Positions 9,435 through 16,963 of a stretch of 42,558 nucleotides of DNA are shown here, in pieces. Both the position numbers and the translations under genes were made by a program. Under the pieces are notes generated by a model that saw nothing but the letters and a program-made list of their open reading frames with translations, was not told where the DNA came from and did no database searches. Position 1 is the stretch's first letter. Each line of letters begins with the position of its first letter. The stretch covers positions 1 through 42,558 of the forward strand of contig JAISZC010000150.1 of the NCBI GenBank assembly GCA_031269485.1. Reading direction: 5' to 3'. The DNA comes from Deltaproteobacteria bacterium (lineage in GTDB: Bacteria > Desulfobacterota > Desulfarculia > Adiutricales > Adiutricaceae).

Positions 9435-10351
9435 GCTCAAGGCCTCAGCCAGGCCCGGCCAAGTCCGCCGGCCCGACCGCCCCAGGACCTGTGACCCGAC
9501 CGGCCGCCGCGTCAGGGCGCCCCGCGCCGACCCAAACGGCCCGGCCAGCCGATCCCGACGCCTTGACCGCGCTCCTCGGTCCGGCTTGGCGGCCCGGCGG
9601 CCTGACGCTGACACGCGAAACGCTCGCCGCCTGCGGCTTCGAGCCAGGGGCCAGGATCGTCGACGTGGCCTGCGGCCACGGAGCCACCTTGGGACTTTTG
9701 GCCGAGCTGGGCTTTGAGGCTCATGGGCTGGATCTCAACCCCGCCGCCGCCGCGCAGGCCCAAGCCGCCGCCGGACGACCGGCGTCGGCTGGCGACATGG
9801 CCGCCCTGCCCTGGCCCTCGAACTGGGCGGACGGACTTTTTTGCGAGTGCGCGCTGAGTCTGGCCCGCGACCGGGCGGCGACCTTGGCCGAATTTCGCCG
9901 CGTGCTCAAGCCCGGCGGCCGGCTGGCGCTGAGCGATCTGGCCCTGCGCCAAACGCCGGCTTTGGCGCCAAATATGCCGCCGGGCTTGAGGCCGGGTCTG
10001 AAGGCTGATCCGGCGGCTGATTCGGCGCCTGATCAGTCGACGGGCCCAGCGGCCAAAAGAGCTCAAGCTTCCGCGCCGGCCGGCGGCTGGCTGACGGCCG
10101 AGGCTCTGAAGGCCGCGCTGGAGGCCGCCGGCTTCGAGGTCTTTCACTGGCAAGATCGCCTAAACGACCTGCGAAGCCTGGCCGGCCGGCTGCTGTGGCA
10201 CGGCGGCGGCGCCGACCTGCCGAGCCTTTTGGCCTGCCGCCCTGGCGGTTGCTCCGCCGGCCCGTCGGGCGGGCCAAGGGATTGCCCCCACGGCCAAGCC
10301 GGCCCGCCGCCGGCTTTGACTTATGTCGCCGCGGCCGCCCGCAAGCGATAG
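9431..10351 (+). CDS. SAM-dependent methyltransferase (DVU_1556-like)
   Basis: Class I methyltransferase of 306 residues. After a disordered, Pro/Ala-rich N-terminus of about 45 residues, the fold starts at VDVACGHGATLGLLAELGF (SAM-binding motif I), followed by the acidic LDLNP strand, an FCECALSL segment and the FRRVLKPGGRLALSDLAL strand typical of UbiE/Methyltransf_11 enzymes. A low-complexity insert follows the core. The substrate is unknown. The start overlaps the preceding stop by four bases (ATGA). Methyltransferases paired with the TrsS radical SAM protein have been called TrsM; I infer this is that partner from the gene order, not from a diagnostic residue. Confidence 0.85.
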   Translation: MSSRPQPGPAKSAGPTAPGPVTRPAAASGRPAPTQTARPADPDALTALLGPAWRPGGLTLTRETLAACGFEPGARIVDVACGHGATLGLLAELGFEAHGLDLNPAAAAQAQAAAGRPASAGDMAALPWPSNWADGLFCECALSLARDRAATLAEFRRVLKPGGRLALSDLALRQTPALAPNMPPGLRPGLKADPAADSAPDQSTGPAAKRAQASAPAGGWLTAEALKAALEAAGFEVFHWQDRLNDLRSLAGRLLWHGGGADLPSLLACRPGGCSAGPSGGPRDCPHGQAGPPPALTYVAAAARKR

Positions 10352-10591
10352 CGGCTCGCCGCCGCCCGAAAAGCCGGTCAAAAGCAAGCGCCCCAAAAAG
10401 GCTGGCCAAAAGCCGGTCATTTGCGCTGGTCGCCTGTTTTTCGTCGGGCCCGCCGCCAGCGGTCGCTTGCGAAACCGGCGAGACGCCTGAAAGACAAGAG
10501 CCTGGAGAAACGGCTTTTGAGCGAAATTATGGTACCCGGCGGCGGTCCTGGCCGCTCGCCTAACGTTTGGCTTCAGCGAAAGGAGCCTGCC
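10352..10591. other. Intra-operon spacer
   Basis: A 240-base GC-rich spacer, the only sizeable gap in the six-gene run. It contains the AAAGGAG (10579-10585) of the next gene but no recognised promoter or terminator. The frame upstream of that start is open but not conserved-looking. Confidence 0.4.
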
Positions 10592-11068
10592 ATGCTGGAC
10601 GACGCCAAGATGGAGGTGCTGGAACTGGCCGGACAGGGCTACACCTGCGCCCAGATTGTCGTGCTGATGGGCTTGCGCGTCATGGGCCGAGAAAACCCCG
10701 ATCTGATCAGGGCCATGAGCGGACTGGCCATGGGCGCGGCTTGCGGTTCGCTGTGCGGGGCCCTCACGGGCGGGCTTTGCCTCGTGGGGCTGCACACGGG
10801 CCAGGGGCGGCCTTTCGAGCGGCCCGTCCCCGGCGGCCGCATCCCTTTGGGGGCCTTGGTCAAGTGGTTCGTCGCCGAAGAACTCGGCGGGCGCGTCGAG
10901 CCGACCTGCCGGGCCATCTTTGAGAGCGCCGGCCAAAGCTACGACTTCGAGTCGGCCAATCCGGCGGCCGCCTGCGGCGATTTGGTGAGCCACGTCTGGG
11001 CCAAGGCCTTGGCTCTGGTGGCCGAGCACGGCCTGGATCCTTCGGCCGGCCGGGTGGATGACGAATGA
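10592..11068 (+). CDS. C_GCAxxG_C_C family protein (DVU_1555-like)
   Basis: A 158-residue protein of the C_GCAxxG_C_C family (PF09719), presumed to be a redox or metal-binding helical protein. The pattern is visible: C19 (YTCAQ), then C51 and C55 in GAACGSLCGALTGG, C63, and two later cysteines (PTCRAIF and AAACGDL). The ATG at 10592 is set by AAAGGAG six bases upstream. Its stop overlaps the start of the radical SAM gene (ATGA), tying the two. Family members are often placed next to oxidoreductases, and no enzymatic activity is established for them to my knowledge. Confidence 0.88.
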   Translation: MLDDAKMEVLELAGQGYTCAQIVVLMGLRVMGRENPDLIRAMSGLAMGAACGSLCGALTGGLCLVGLHTGQGRPFERPVPGGRIPLGALVKWFVAEELGGRVEPTCRAIFESAGQSYDFESANPAAACGDLVSHVWAKALALVAEHGLDPSAGRVDDE

Positions 11069-12666
11069 ACGGGGAAGCCGGCCGGAACGGCGACGCGGCT
11101 CCGGCGGCCTCGGACGCCCGTCCAGGCGACGGCTCGTCCCGCGCGACCGCCTCCGGCCCTCTTCCGGGCCGTTTGGCGGGCCGCACTGAAAGCCTGTGCC
11201 CAATCTGCCTCAAAGTTCTGCCGGCGACCCTCGAGATCGCGGGCGACGTGACGCTGCTGCGCCGGGTCTGCCCCGAGCACGGGCCATTCGACGAGGCCGT
11301 CTGGCGCGGCCTGCCCTCTTTCGAGAGCTGGAAACGGCCCAAAAAGCCCGCCGCGGGCGTGGCCGTCCACCGGCCGGCCGAGCGCGGCTGCCCCCACGAC
11401 TGCGGACTGTGCCCCGAGCACGCTCAGCGGCCCTGCACCATCCTGCTGGAGCTGACCCAAGCCTGCAACTTGGGCTGTCCCGTCTGCTACGCGGCCAGCC
11501 CGAAGGCGACGTCGGCCGGCCTTCACGTTCCGCTGGACGACCTTTTGGCCCAGCTGCCCTACATCAAGCGGCAAGCCGGCCGGGTGGTCCTGCAGCTCTC
11601 CGGCGGCGAACCCACGCTGCACCCGGATCTGCCGGCCGTCGCCGCGGCCGCGGCCCGACTTTTTCCGGCCGTCCAGCTCAACACCAATGGCTTGGAACTG
11701 GCCGCCCGACCATCTTTGGCGCGGGAACTGGCGGCGGTCGGCCTGACGTGGGTTTTTTTGCAGTTCGACAGCCTCCGCGACGAAGTTTATCAGGCCATCC
11801 GCGGCCGACCGTTGACGTCCCAAAAGCTGGCCGCCGTCGAGGCCTGCCGCGCGGCGGGCCTGCCGACCATCCTCACCCCCACGGTGGTCAAGGGCCTCAA
11901 CGACGACGAGCTGGGCGATCTGGTCCGCTACGCGACGGCCCAGCCCCTGGTCCGCGGCCTTCATTTCCAGCCCATGACCGCTTCGGGCCGCACGCCCTTC
12001 GCCGGCTCGGCCGGCCGCTTGACGCTCCCCGAACTGCTCCAGGCCTTGGCCCGGCAGACCGACGGCCAAGTCGACCCGGCGGAGGCCTTTCCGCCGGGCT
12101 GCGAGCACGAGCGCTGCTCGTTTCATCTGAGATATCGACGGCTGGCCGACGGACGGCTCGTTCCGCGGCCCGGCGCCGCCCCGGGCTGCTGCTCGCCCGA
12201 CAAGTTCGGCCCGACCGCCTCGGAAGCGCAAGACGGCGACGCCGGCCTGGAACGGGCCGTGGACATCATTTTGCGCAGCTGGGGCCCGCTGGGCGCCAGC
12301 CCGCGCAGCGGGACGGCCGCTTCCGGCGGCCACGAAGGCCCCCAAGCCTCCGCCGGCCCGAGCGGCCAAAGCGGCCTGCTCTTGCCCATGGCCCCGCCGC
12401 GGCCGCTGGACGCCTTCGACGAGTTTTTGGCCCAGGCGGCTCGCGAGACCTTCAGTCTGACGGCCATGGCCTTTCAGGACGCCTGGACGGCCGACCTGGC
12501 CCGCTTCCGCGGCTGCTGCGTCCACGTCTTCGATCCGCCCGACCGTTTCGTGCCTTTTTGCGCCATGAACCTGACCTCGGCGGACGGCCAACCCCTCCAC
12601 CGCCGGCCGCCGCGCCTCGCCGACGCCCAAGCCGCCCCAACCGCGGGCGGGGCTGTTCGGCGCTGA
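11065..12666 (+). CDS. trsS: Radical SAM protein, TrsS-like (DVU_1554-like)
   Basis: Radical SAM enzyme of 533 residues that should cleave SAM with a [4Fe-4S] cluster bound by C134, C138 and C141 (CNLGCPVC). SGGEP follows as the SAM-binding motif. Upstream are a zinc-ribbon-like CPIC (C45, C48) with CPEH (C69) and a second cysteine group (C109, C113, C116, C124). The C-terminus has GCCVHVF (C484, C485) and VPFCAMNL (C499). This layout resembles the family of archaeal MJ0619 and tetraether synthase Tes, which join or methylate unactivated carbons. NCBI describes TrsS as a radical SAM (seleno)protein; here every candidate position is cysteine and no UGA interrupts the frame. The region between 410 and 445 is low complexity. 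Substrate unknown. The single UGA stop lies in frame with the next gene. Confidence 0.85.
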   Translation: MNGEAGRNGDAAPAASDARPGDGSSRATASGPLPGRLAGRTESLCPICLKVLPATLEIAGDVTLLRRVCPEHGPFDEAVWRGLPSFESWKRPKKPAAGVAVHRPAERGCPHDCGLCPEHAQRPCTILLELTQACNLGCPVCYAASPKATSAGLHVPLDDLLAQLPYIKRQAGRVVLQLSGGEPTLHPDLPAVAAAAARLFPAVQLNTNGLELAARPSLARELAAVGLTWVFLQFDSLRDEVYQAIRGRPLTSQKLAAVEACRAAGLPTILTPTVVKGLNDDELGDLVRYATAQPLVRGLHFQPMTASGRTPFAGSAGRLTLPELLQALARQTDGQVDPAEAFPPGCEHERCSFHLRYRRLADGRLVPRPGAAPGCCSPDKFGPTASEAQDGDAGLERAVDIILRSWGPLGASPRSGTAASGGHEGPQASAGPSGQSGLLLPMAPPRPLDAFDEFLAQAARETFSLTAMAFQDAWTADLARFRGCCVHVFDPPDRFVPFCAMNLTSADGQPLHRRPPRLADAQAAPTAGGAVRR

Positions 12667-12675
12667 GGGCTGGCC

Positions 12676-14205
12676 ATGGCCAACGCTGCCCCCGATCCCT
12701 TGCGGCCGGCCTGTCGCCTCCTAGGGGCCCGACCAGCCTCGGGCGCGGCGGCCGCCGTCGCGCTGGCCAATCGCCTCGACGAGTTGCTGGCGCTCGAGCT
12801 TCCCGGCCCGGCGCCCTTGAACCTGCGCCTGGCCGAAGCCAGAACGCTCCGCTTGGCCGGCTCGCTGGAGCTGGCCGCCCGCGAGTCGGCTCGCTGCCGC
12901 CGGACGCCCGGGCCGGGCGCCCTGCTGGCCGCCGCCGCCGAACTGCGCGCGGGCCTGACCGGACGGACGGCCGAGCTGCCGACCGACGAGCTGGCAGCCC
13001 GCCCCAAGTCCGTCGACCGCGCCAGCCGCTCGGCCGACCTTTTGGAGGCCCGGCTAGCCGCCACGCTCGCCCGTTTGCCCTTCACCTGGCCCGAAGAGCT
13101 GGCCGAGGCCCCGGAAGCCTTTTTGTGCGTGAGCCAAGACGAGGTCGAGGCGCTGACCTCCATCCCCACCTCCGGCAGCCAAGGGCGCCTCAAGCGCGTC
13201 TTTTCGTCGGCCGAGGATCTCGAAGGGGTAGTCAGCTTTTTTCAGTTCGGCATGCGCCACCTCGTCGAGCCGGGCCGCGATCGCCCGGCCCTGCTGATGA
13301 ACGGCGGACGGCCCGGCACGGTGGGCTGGCTACTGGAAAAAGCCCTGGCCCGCTGGGACGTCCCGCTGCTAATCGCCGGCTTTTTGGACTTCGCCCGCCT
13401 CGACGCCGTCGCCGCCGAGCTCGCAGAAGCCCGCGTCACCTGCCTGGTGGGTCTGCCCTGGCAGCTGCTGGCTCTGGCCCGCGGCGCGGTCAGCCGGCGG
13501 CCAGCCGCCCTCCAAACGGTCCTGCTCAGCGGCGAGGCGGCGCCCCAAGCCCTCAAGCAGGCCTTGACCGACGAGTGGGGCGCGGAGGTCTTCGTCCACT
13601 ACGGCTTGACGGAGTTCGGACTGGGCGGCGCGGTGGAATGCCGCTGCCACGGAGGCCCGCACCTGCGGGAAGCCGACCTGGCCGTGGAGATCGTCGATGC
13701 GGACGGGCGCGCGCTGCCGCCGGGCCAGGCGGGCGAAATCGTCGTCACTTCGCTTTCTCGCCGGGCCATGCCGCTTTTGCGCTATCGGACAGGCGATTTG
13801 GGCCTCATGGCCCCGGACGCCTGCCCTTGCGGCTCGGTCATGAGACGGCTGCGCCCCTTGGGCCGGCTGGCCGACCGGCTGACCTTGCCGGACGGCCGCC
13901 TGACCTCGCTGACCGAGCTGGGCGAGCTCCTGCCGCCCTTCGCCGCCGGCTGCCGCCTCGGCTGGCGCCCTTCCCCGCCGTTGCTGCGCGCGGCCTTCGC
14001 CGTCCGACCGGGGACCGGCCCGGCGAACCGCCCGTCAGGCGGACCGTCAGCCGCGGAAGCCCGTCGGCTGCGTCAAGATTTTTTGGCTTTTTTGGGCCCC
14101 GGAGTCGAGCTTGAGCTGGTCTTCGAGGAACTGGCCCAGCGCCCGGGCAGTTTGGGCGCCAAAAACGTCTTGGCCGCCCTCGGCCCGGCGCCGGCGGAAA
14201 GGTGA
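12676..14205 (+). CDS. AMP-dependent acyl-CoA ligase, PaaK-like (DVU_1553-like)
   Basis: Adenylate-forming enzyme expected to activate a carboxylic acid with ATP and CoA; 509 residues. The P-loop-like TSGSQGRLKR begins at T165, HYGLTEFGLGG is the A5 motif, YRTGDLG the A7 motif and LGRLADRL the A8 hinge. The last residues (GAKNVLA) could supply the A10 lysine. It most resembles phenylacetate-CoA ligases, but with a different, alanine-rich N-terminus of about 140 residues. The gene starts nine bases after the TrsS stop with only a weak GAGGG site, so coupling to TrsS translation is likely. With mop in the locus, a natural guess is that it activates the acid made from the aldehyde, but the substrate is not readable from sequence. 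Confidence 0.85.
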   Translation: MANAAPDPLRPACRLLGARPASGAAAAVALANRLDELLALELPGPAPLNLRLAEARTLRLAGSLELAARESARCRRTPGPGALLAAAAELRAGLTGRTAELPTDELAARPKSVDRASRSADLLEARLAATLARLPFTWPEELAEAPEAFLCVSQDEVEALTSIPTSGSQGRLKRVFSSAEDLEGVVSFFQFGMRHLVEPGRDRPALLMNGGRPGTVGWLLEKALARWDVPLLIAGFLDFARLDAVAAELAEARVTCLVGLPWQLLALARGAVSRRPAALQTVLLSGEAAPQALKQALTDEWGAEVFVHYGLTEFGLGGAVECRCHGGPHLREADLAVEIVDADGRALPPGQAGEIVVTSLSRRAMPLLRYRTGDLGLMAPDACPCGSVMRRLRPLGRLADRLTLPDGRLTSLTELGELLPPFAAGCRLGWRPSPPLLRAAFAVRPGTGPANRPSGGPSAAEARRLRQDFLAFLGPGVELELVFEELAQRPGSLGAKNVLAALGPAPAER

Positions 14206-14340
14206 ACCGCGCGCGACAGGCCTTTGCGCTTGGGCTGGCGACGGGCTTGGGCGGCTGGCTTGGGCGGGGCTTGAGAGGCTGAACCGGCCACGAGGGAGCA
14301 AAAGAAGCTGACAGGGCGAAAACTCGACGCGGCCGCTGTC

Positions 14341-15216
14341 TCAGACTCGCTCGATCACGGCCGCGGACCCCAAAGGCACGTCGATGCTCAAGACCTCCAA
14401 GAGAGGCCAGCCCCGCTCCTGGGCCAGGATAACCCGATTGACGGCCTGATGGGCCGTCACCAGAGCCGCTTCGCCGTCCCCCAGCCGTCGGACGATTTTT
14501 TCCCAGGCCGGCAGGACTCTGGCCGCCACCTGAGCAAAATTCTCGCCGCCCGGCGGCGCCGCATGGACCAAATCCCGGCCCCGAGCGGCCCACAGCTCCG
14601 GCCAGTCCGCCAGGACGCGCCGCTTGGTCAAGCCTTCCCAGTCGCCTAGAGAGATTTCGACGAAGTCGGGCTCAATCTCAGGCTCGAAGGCCTCCTCGGA
14701 CTCGCAGGCGCCCTTGGGCTCAAAGGCGTCGCGCGCCGCCGCGTCGGACTCGCCAAAAACGCTCGCGTCTCCTTTGGCGAGCGGCGAACCGACGCCTTGA
14801 ACCTCGCTTTGCCGGGCCTCGCCTTTCTCGGAGACGCCGGGCGCCGTCTCCTGGCGCCCGGAGGTCGAGGCAGCGCGGACCGCGAGGCCCGTCTCGCGAC
14901 GCCGGCCCGCCCCTCCGAACAGGAGGATCTCCGCGGTCTGCCGAGCCCGAAGCAAGGGGCTGGTGCAAGCCAGCCTCAGCGGACGGCCGCCCAAAAGGTT
15001 CGGCAGCTCGACCCGCAAGGCTTCTATCTGCGCCCGTCCTTCGGCGGTCAAAGGCGGATCGAGCCGGCCGAGCAGCTCGCCGCGGACGGCGGCCTGGCCA
15101 TGCCGCACCAAGACGATTCTTTTGGCGGCTCGGTGCACGGCCGTCCGGCGGCTTTCGGCCTCGCTCGAGGCCCAGCCCGCCAGCGCCGTCCCGGCCGCGC
15201 CAAGGGCCGGCTTCAC
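14341..15216 (-). CDS. Histidine phosphatase family protein with acidic insert
   Basis: Phosphoglycerate mutase-like phosphatase of 291 residues. RIVLVRHGQ carries the phospho-accepting H39 with its RHG motif, ISLGDWEGL is the usual middle motif, and VTAHQAVNR supplies the second catalytic histidine. Such enzymes include cobalamin phosphatase CobC. Between the halves there is an insert of roughly 75 residues rich in Glu, Ala and Ser, probably disordered. The GTG start at 15216 overlaps the upstream stop (GTGA), so it is co-translated with the NTP transferase. A later start nearer residue 30 is possible because the first 30 residues look unconserved. The substrate in this locus is unknown. Confidence 0.8.
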   Translation of the reverse strand: MKPALGAAGTALAGWASSEAESRRTAVHRAAKRIVLVRHGQAAVRGELLGRLDPPLTAEGRAQIEALRVELPNLLGGRPLRLACTSPLLRARQTAEILLFGGAGRRRETGLAVRAASTSGRQETAPGVSEKGEARQSEVQGVGSPLAKGDASVFGESDAAARDAFEPKGACESEEAFEPEIEPDFVEISLGDWEGLTKRRVLADWPELWAARGRDLVHAAPPGGENFAQVAARVLPAWEKIVRRLGDGEAALVTAHQAVNRVILAQERGWPLLEVLSIDVPLGSAAVIERV

Positions 15217-16583
15217 GGCCGCGCCAAGGGCGGATCGCGATCAAGCCCGGCCGAACGGCCAAAGCTGCGAAGCACGTCGACCAGCCCCAGCAAGGCCGAC
15301 TCCCACGGCCGGCCGGTCGAGGCGGCGGCGACGGCCGCCGGCTCGGCGCCGAGGCGCCGACGAAACCAGTCCTCGACGGCCACGGCCGCCGCCCGCCGTC
15401 TGGCCACGGAGGCCAGAGCCTCGGCGCTGTCGTCCCAGGCCGCGTAGGACGGGGCAAAACGCTCGTCGAGGCCGACGACGGTCGAGCCCTTGACGTATTT
15501 GTCGGCCAAGTGGACGGCCAAGGCGGCTTCGACGGTCGCCGCCGGCCGGTCGCGAAAAAATTCCTGATGAGGCCGCTCGGCCCCGGGTCCCGACCAGCCC
15601 ACGACGGAATAAAAGGCCGTCGGCAGCTCGGTGTGGGCCCCGACCACGGCCGCCAGCTCCGGCCAGCCCAGGGCCAGCAGCCGCTCTTTGACCCGCTGGT
15701 CGTGCCTGGCGCGGCCATGATCGAGGTCGTGGCACAGCCCGCCGACCAACGCCAGCTCCGGATCCTGGGCCCCGGCGGCCTCGGCCAGCCGCCGGGCCAA
15801 AAGACCCACGGTCAGGGCGTGGACTTTTTTGGCCTCGGCGGGCCCCGCCAAGGCCAGCAGCGTCAGGGCGGCCCGCCAACCAGGCGAGGGCGACGCCGGC
15901 CGGGGCCGGGCCAGCAGCCGCTCAAGCTCCTGAGGGTCGTCGGCGTCGCTGAGAACGAACTCGTCGGGCAGGTCCAAAAAGTCCAAAACCGGACCGTCAG
16001 CGGCTGGCGCGCTCTTGGGCCGGCGGCCCGCCAAAAACTCCGCGCGGGCCTCGGGCGTGGCGGCCAGCGACCCCAAGGCGCCCCGCAAGCCGCCCGGGCC
16101 GGACCAGGCGGCCAAGGTCCGAAAAAGGCGGGACCCGACCAAAGGCGGATGCCCGGTCAAGCCGTCGAAGGCCGGCGTCAAGACGCGGCCGCGGGCCAGC
16201 GGGCCGGCCTGCAGCCAAGCGGCGGCCAGCGACAGCAGCGAGGCGGGCCGCGCCAAAGCCGCATCCACCGGGAGGATGAAGGCCCCGTCGAGGTCGGTCC
16301 CCACGGCCCTCAAGCCTGTTTGGACGGAAGAAAACATGCCCCGATCGTAGTCGGGGTTTTTGACCGGCCTGATCCCCAGGGCCCTGGCCTCGGCCATCGT
16401 CTCCTCGGCCCGGTGGCCCGTCACCGCCGTCACGCGGGTCAGCCCGACCAAGGCCAGCGACCTGGCGGCCAGAGCCATGAGCCCCGGCCCGGCCGGCGGC
16501 GACAGGGCCTTGTGGGCCGGCGCGAACCGCGTGGAGCGGCCGGCGGCCAAAATCAGCGTTTCAAGCTGGAGGGCGAGCGGCAT
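15213..16583 (-). CDS. MocA-like NTP transferase fused to an HD domain (DVU_1551-like)
   Basis: Likely transfers CMP from CTP to molybdopterin to make the cytosine dinucleotide cofactor that MOP-type enzymes need. Residues 1-200 are MobA/MocA-like: LAAGRSTRF at 12-20, K25, an FILPVD metal site, and GLTGHPPLV, where GHP is typical of MocA. After a linker, the second half is an HD-superfamily phosphohydrolase with an upstream histidine (KKVHALTVG) and CHDLDHG, then HTELP and a later DKYVKG. The ATG at 16583 has GAGG about seven bases before it; the open frame continues 75 codons upstream without conserved features. The HD domain could hydrolyse a nucleotide by-product. It forms an operon with the histidine phosphatase and is divergent from xdhC. 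Confidence 0.82.
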   Translation of the reverse strand: MPLALQLETLILAAGRSTRFAPAHKALSPPAGPGLMALAARSLALVGLTRVTAVTGHRAEETMAEARALGIRPVKNPDYDRGMFSSVQTGLRAVGTDLDGAFILPVDAALARPASLLSLAAAWLQAGPLARGRVLTPAFDGLTGHPPLVGSRLFRTLAAWSGPGGLRGALGSLAATPEARAEFLAGRRPKSAPAADGPVLDFLDLPDEFVLSDADDPQELERLLARPRPASPSPGWRAALTLLALAGPAEAKKVHALTVGLLARRLAEAAGAQDPELALVGGLCHDLDHGRARHDQRVKERLLALGWPELAAVVGAHTELPTAFYSVVGWSGPGAERPHQEFFRDRPAATVEAALAVHLADKYVKGSTVVGLDERFAPSYAAWDDSAEALASVARRRAAAVAVEDWFRRRLGAEPAAVAAASTGRPWESALLGLVDVLRSFGRSAGLDRDPPLARP

Positions 16584-16963
16584 TTTTCGCCTCAAACGGC
16601 CGCGGCGGCCCTGTCCGGACAGCCGGCGCGCCTTTGACGGCCTGCGGAGGGACGGCACCAAAAAAGGCGCCGAAAAGCTGGCCGAAATCCGGGCCGAAAA
16701 CGGGCGGCGCTCGCCACGGCTCAGGACAGTTTCAGGACAGTCTCGAACGCCGGCCCCGGCCTCTGGCGCTTTTTCGGAATCATAGCCGGACGACCGGCCG
16801 GCGGTCAAGCGCCGCCGCCCCTCCGACGCCCGTCCTAGAACGCGCTTTGACGAGACCGATGCCGGTGGCCTTTACGCTTCTATCTCCGGCAATAATTATA
16901 TCTTATATCTTTGTTAAACTATTATTTTATTAAATCAAATATCAGTTTAGTTCGGAGAACCGC
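16584..16963. other. Divergent intergenic region between the NTP transferase and xdhC
   Basis: Bases 16870-16950 are AT-rich. A perfect -10 hexamer TATAAT reads leftward at 16895-16900, but no -35 at proper spacing was seen. The xdhC ribosome site GGAG lies at 16954-16957. Co-regulation of the two maturation genes from this gap is plausible. Confidence 0.45.

Noticed and set aside
12664-12678. In-frame UGA between the TrsS-like and CoA ligase genes read as selenocysteine
   Set aside because: The UGA is in frame with the downstream start and the genome decodes Sec, but both proteins are complete families by themselves, the codon is past the conserved TrsS end, and no family member is known to me as such a fusion.
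11196-14114. Open frame of 972 codons in another plus frame
   Set aside because: Arg/Pro-rich shadow spanning the radical SAM and CoA ligase genes, both of which have intact catalytic motifs in their own frame.
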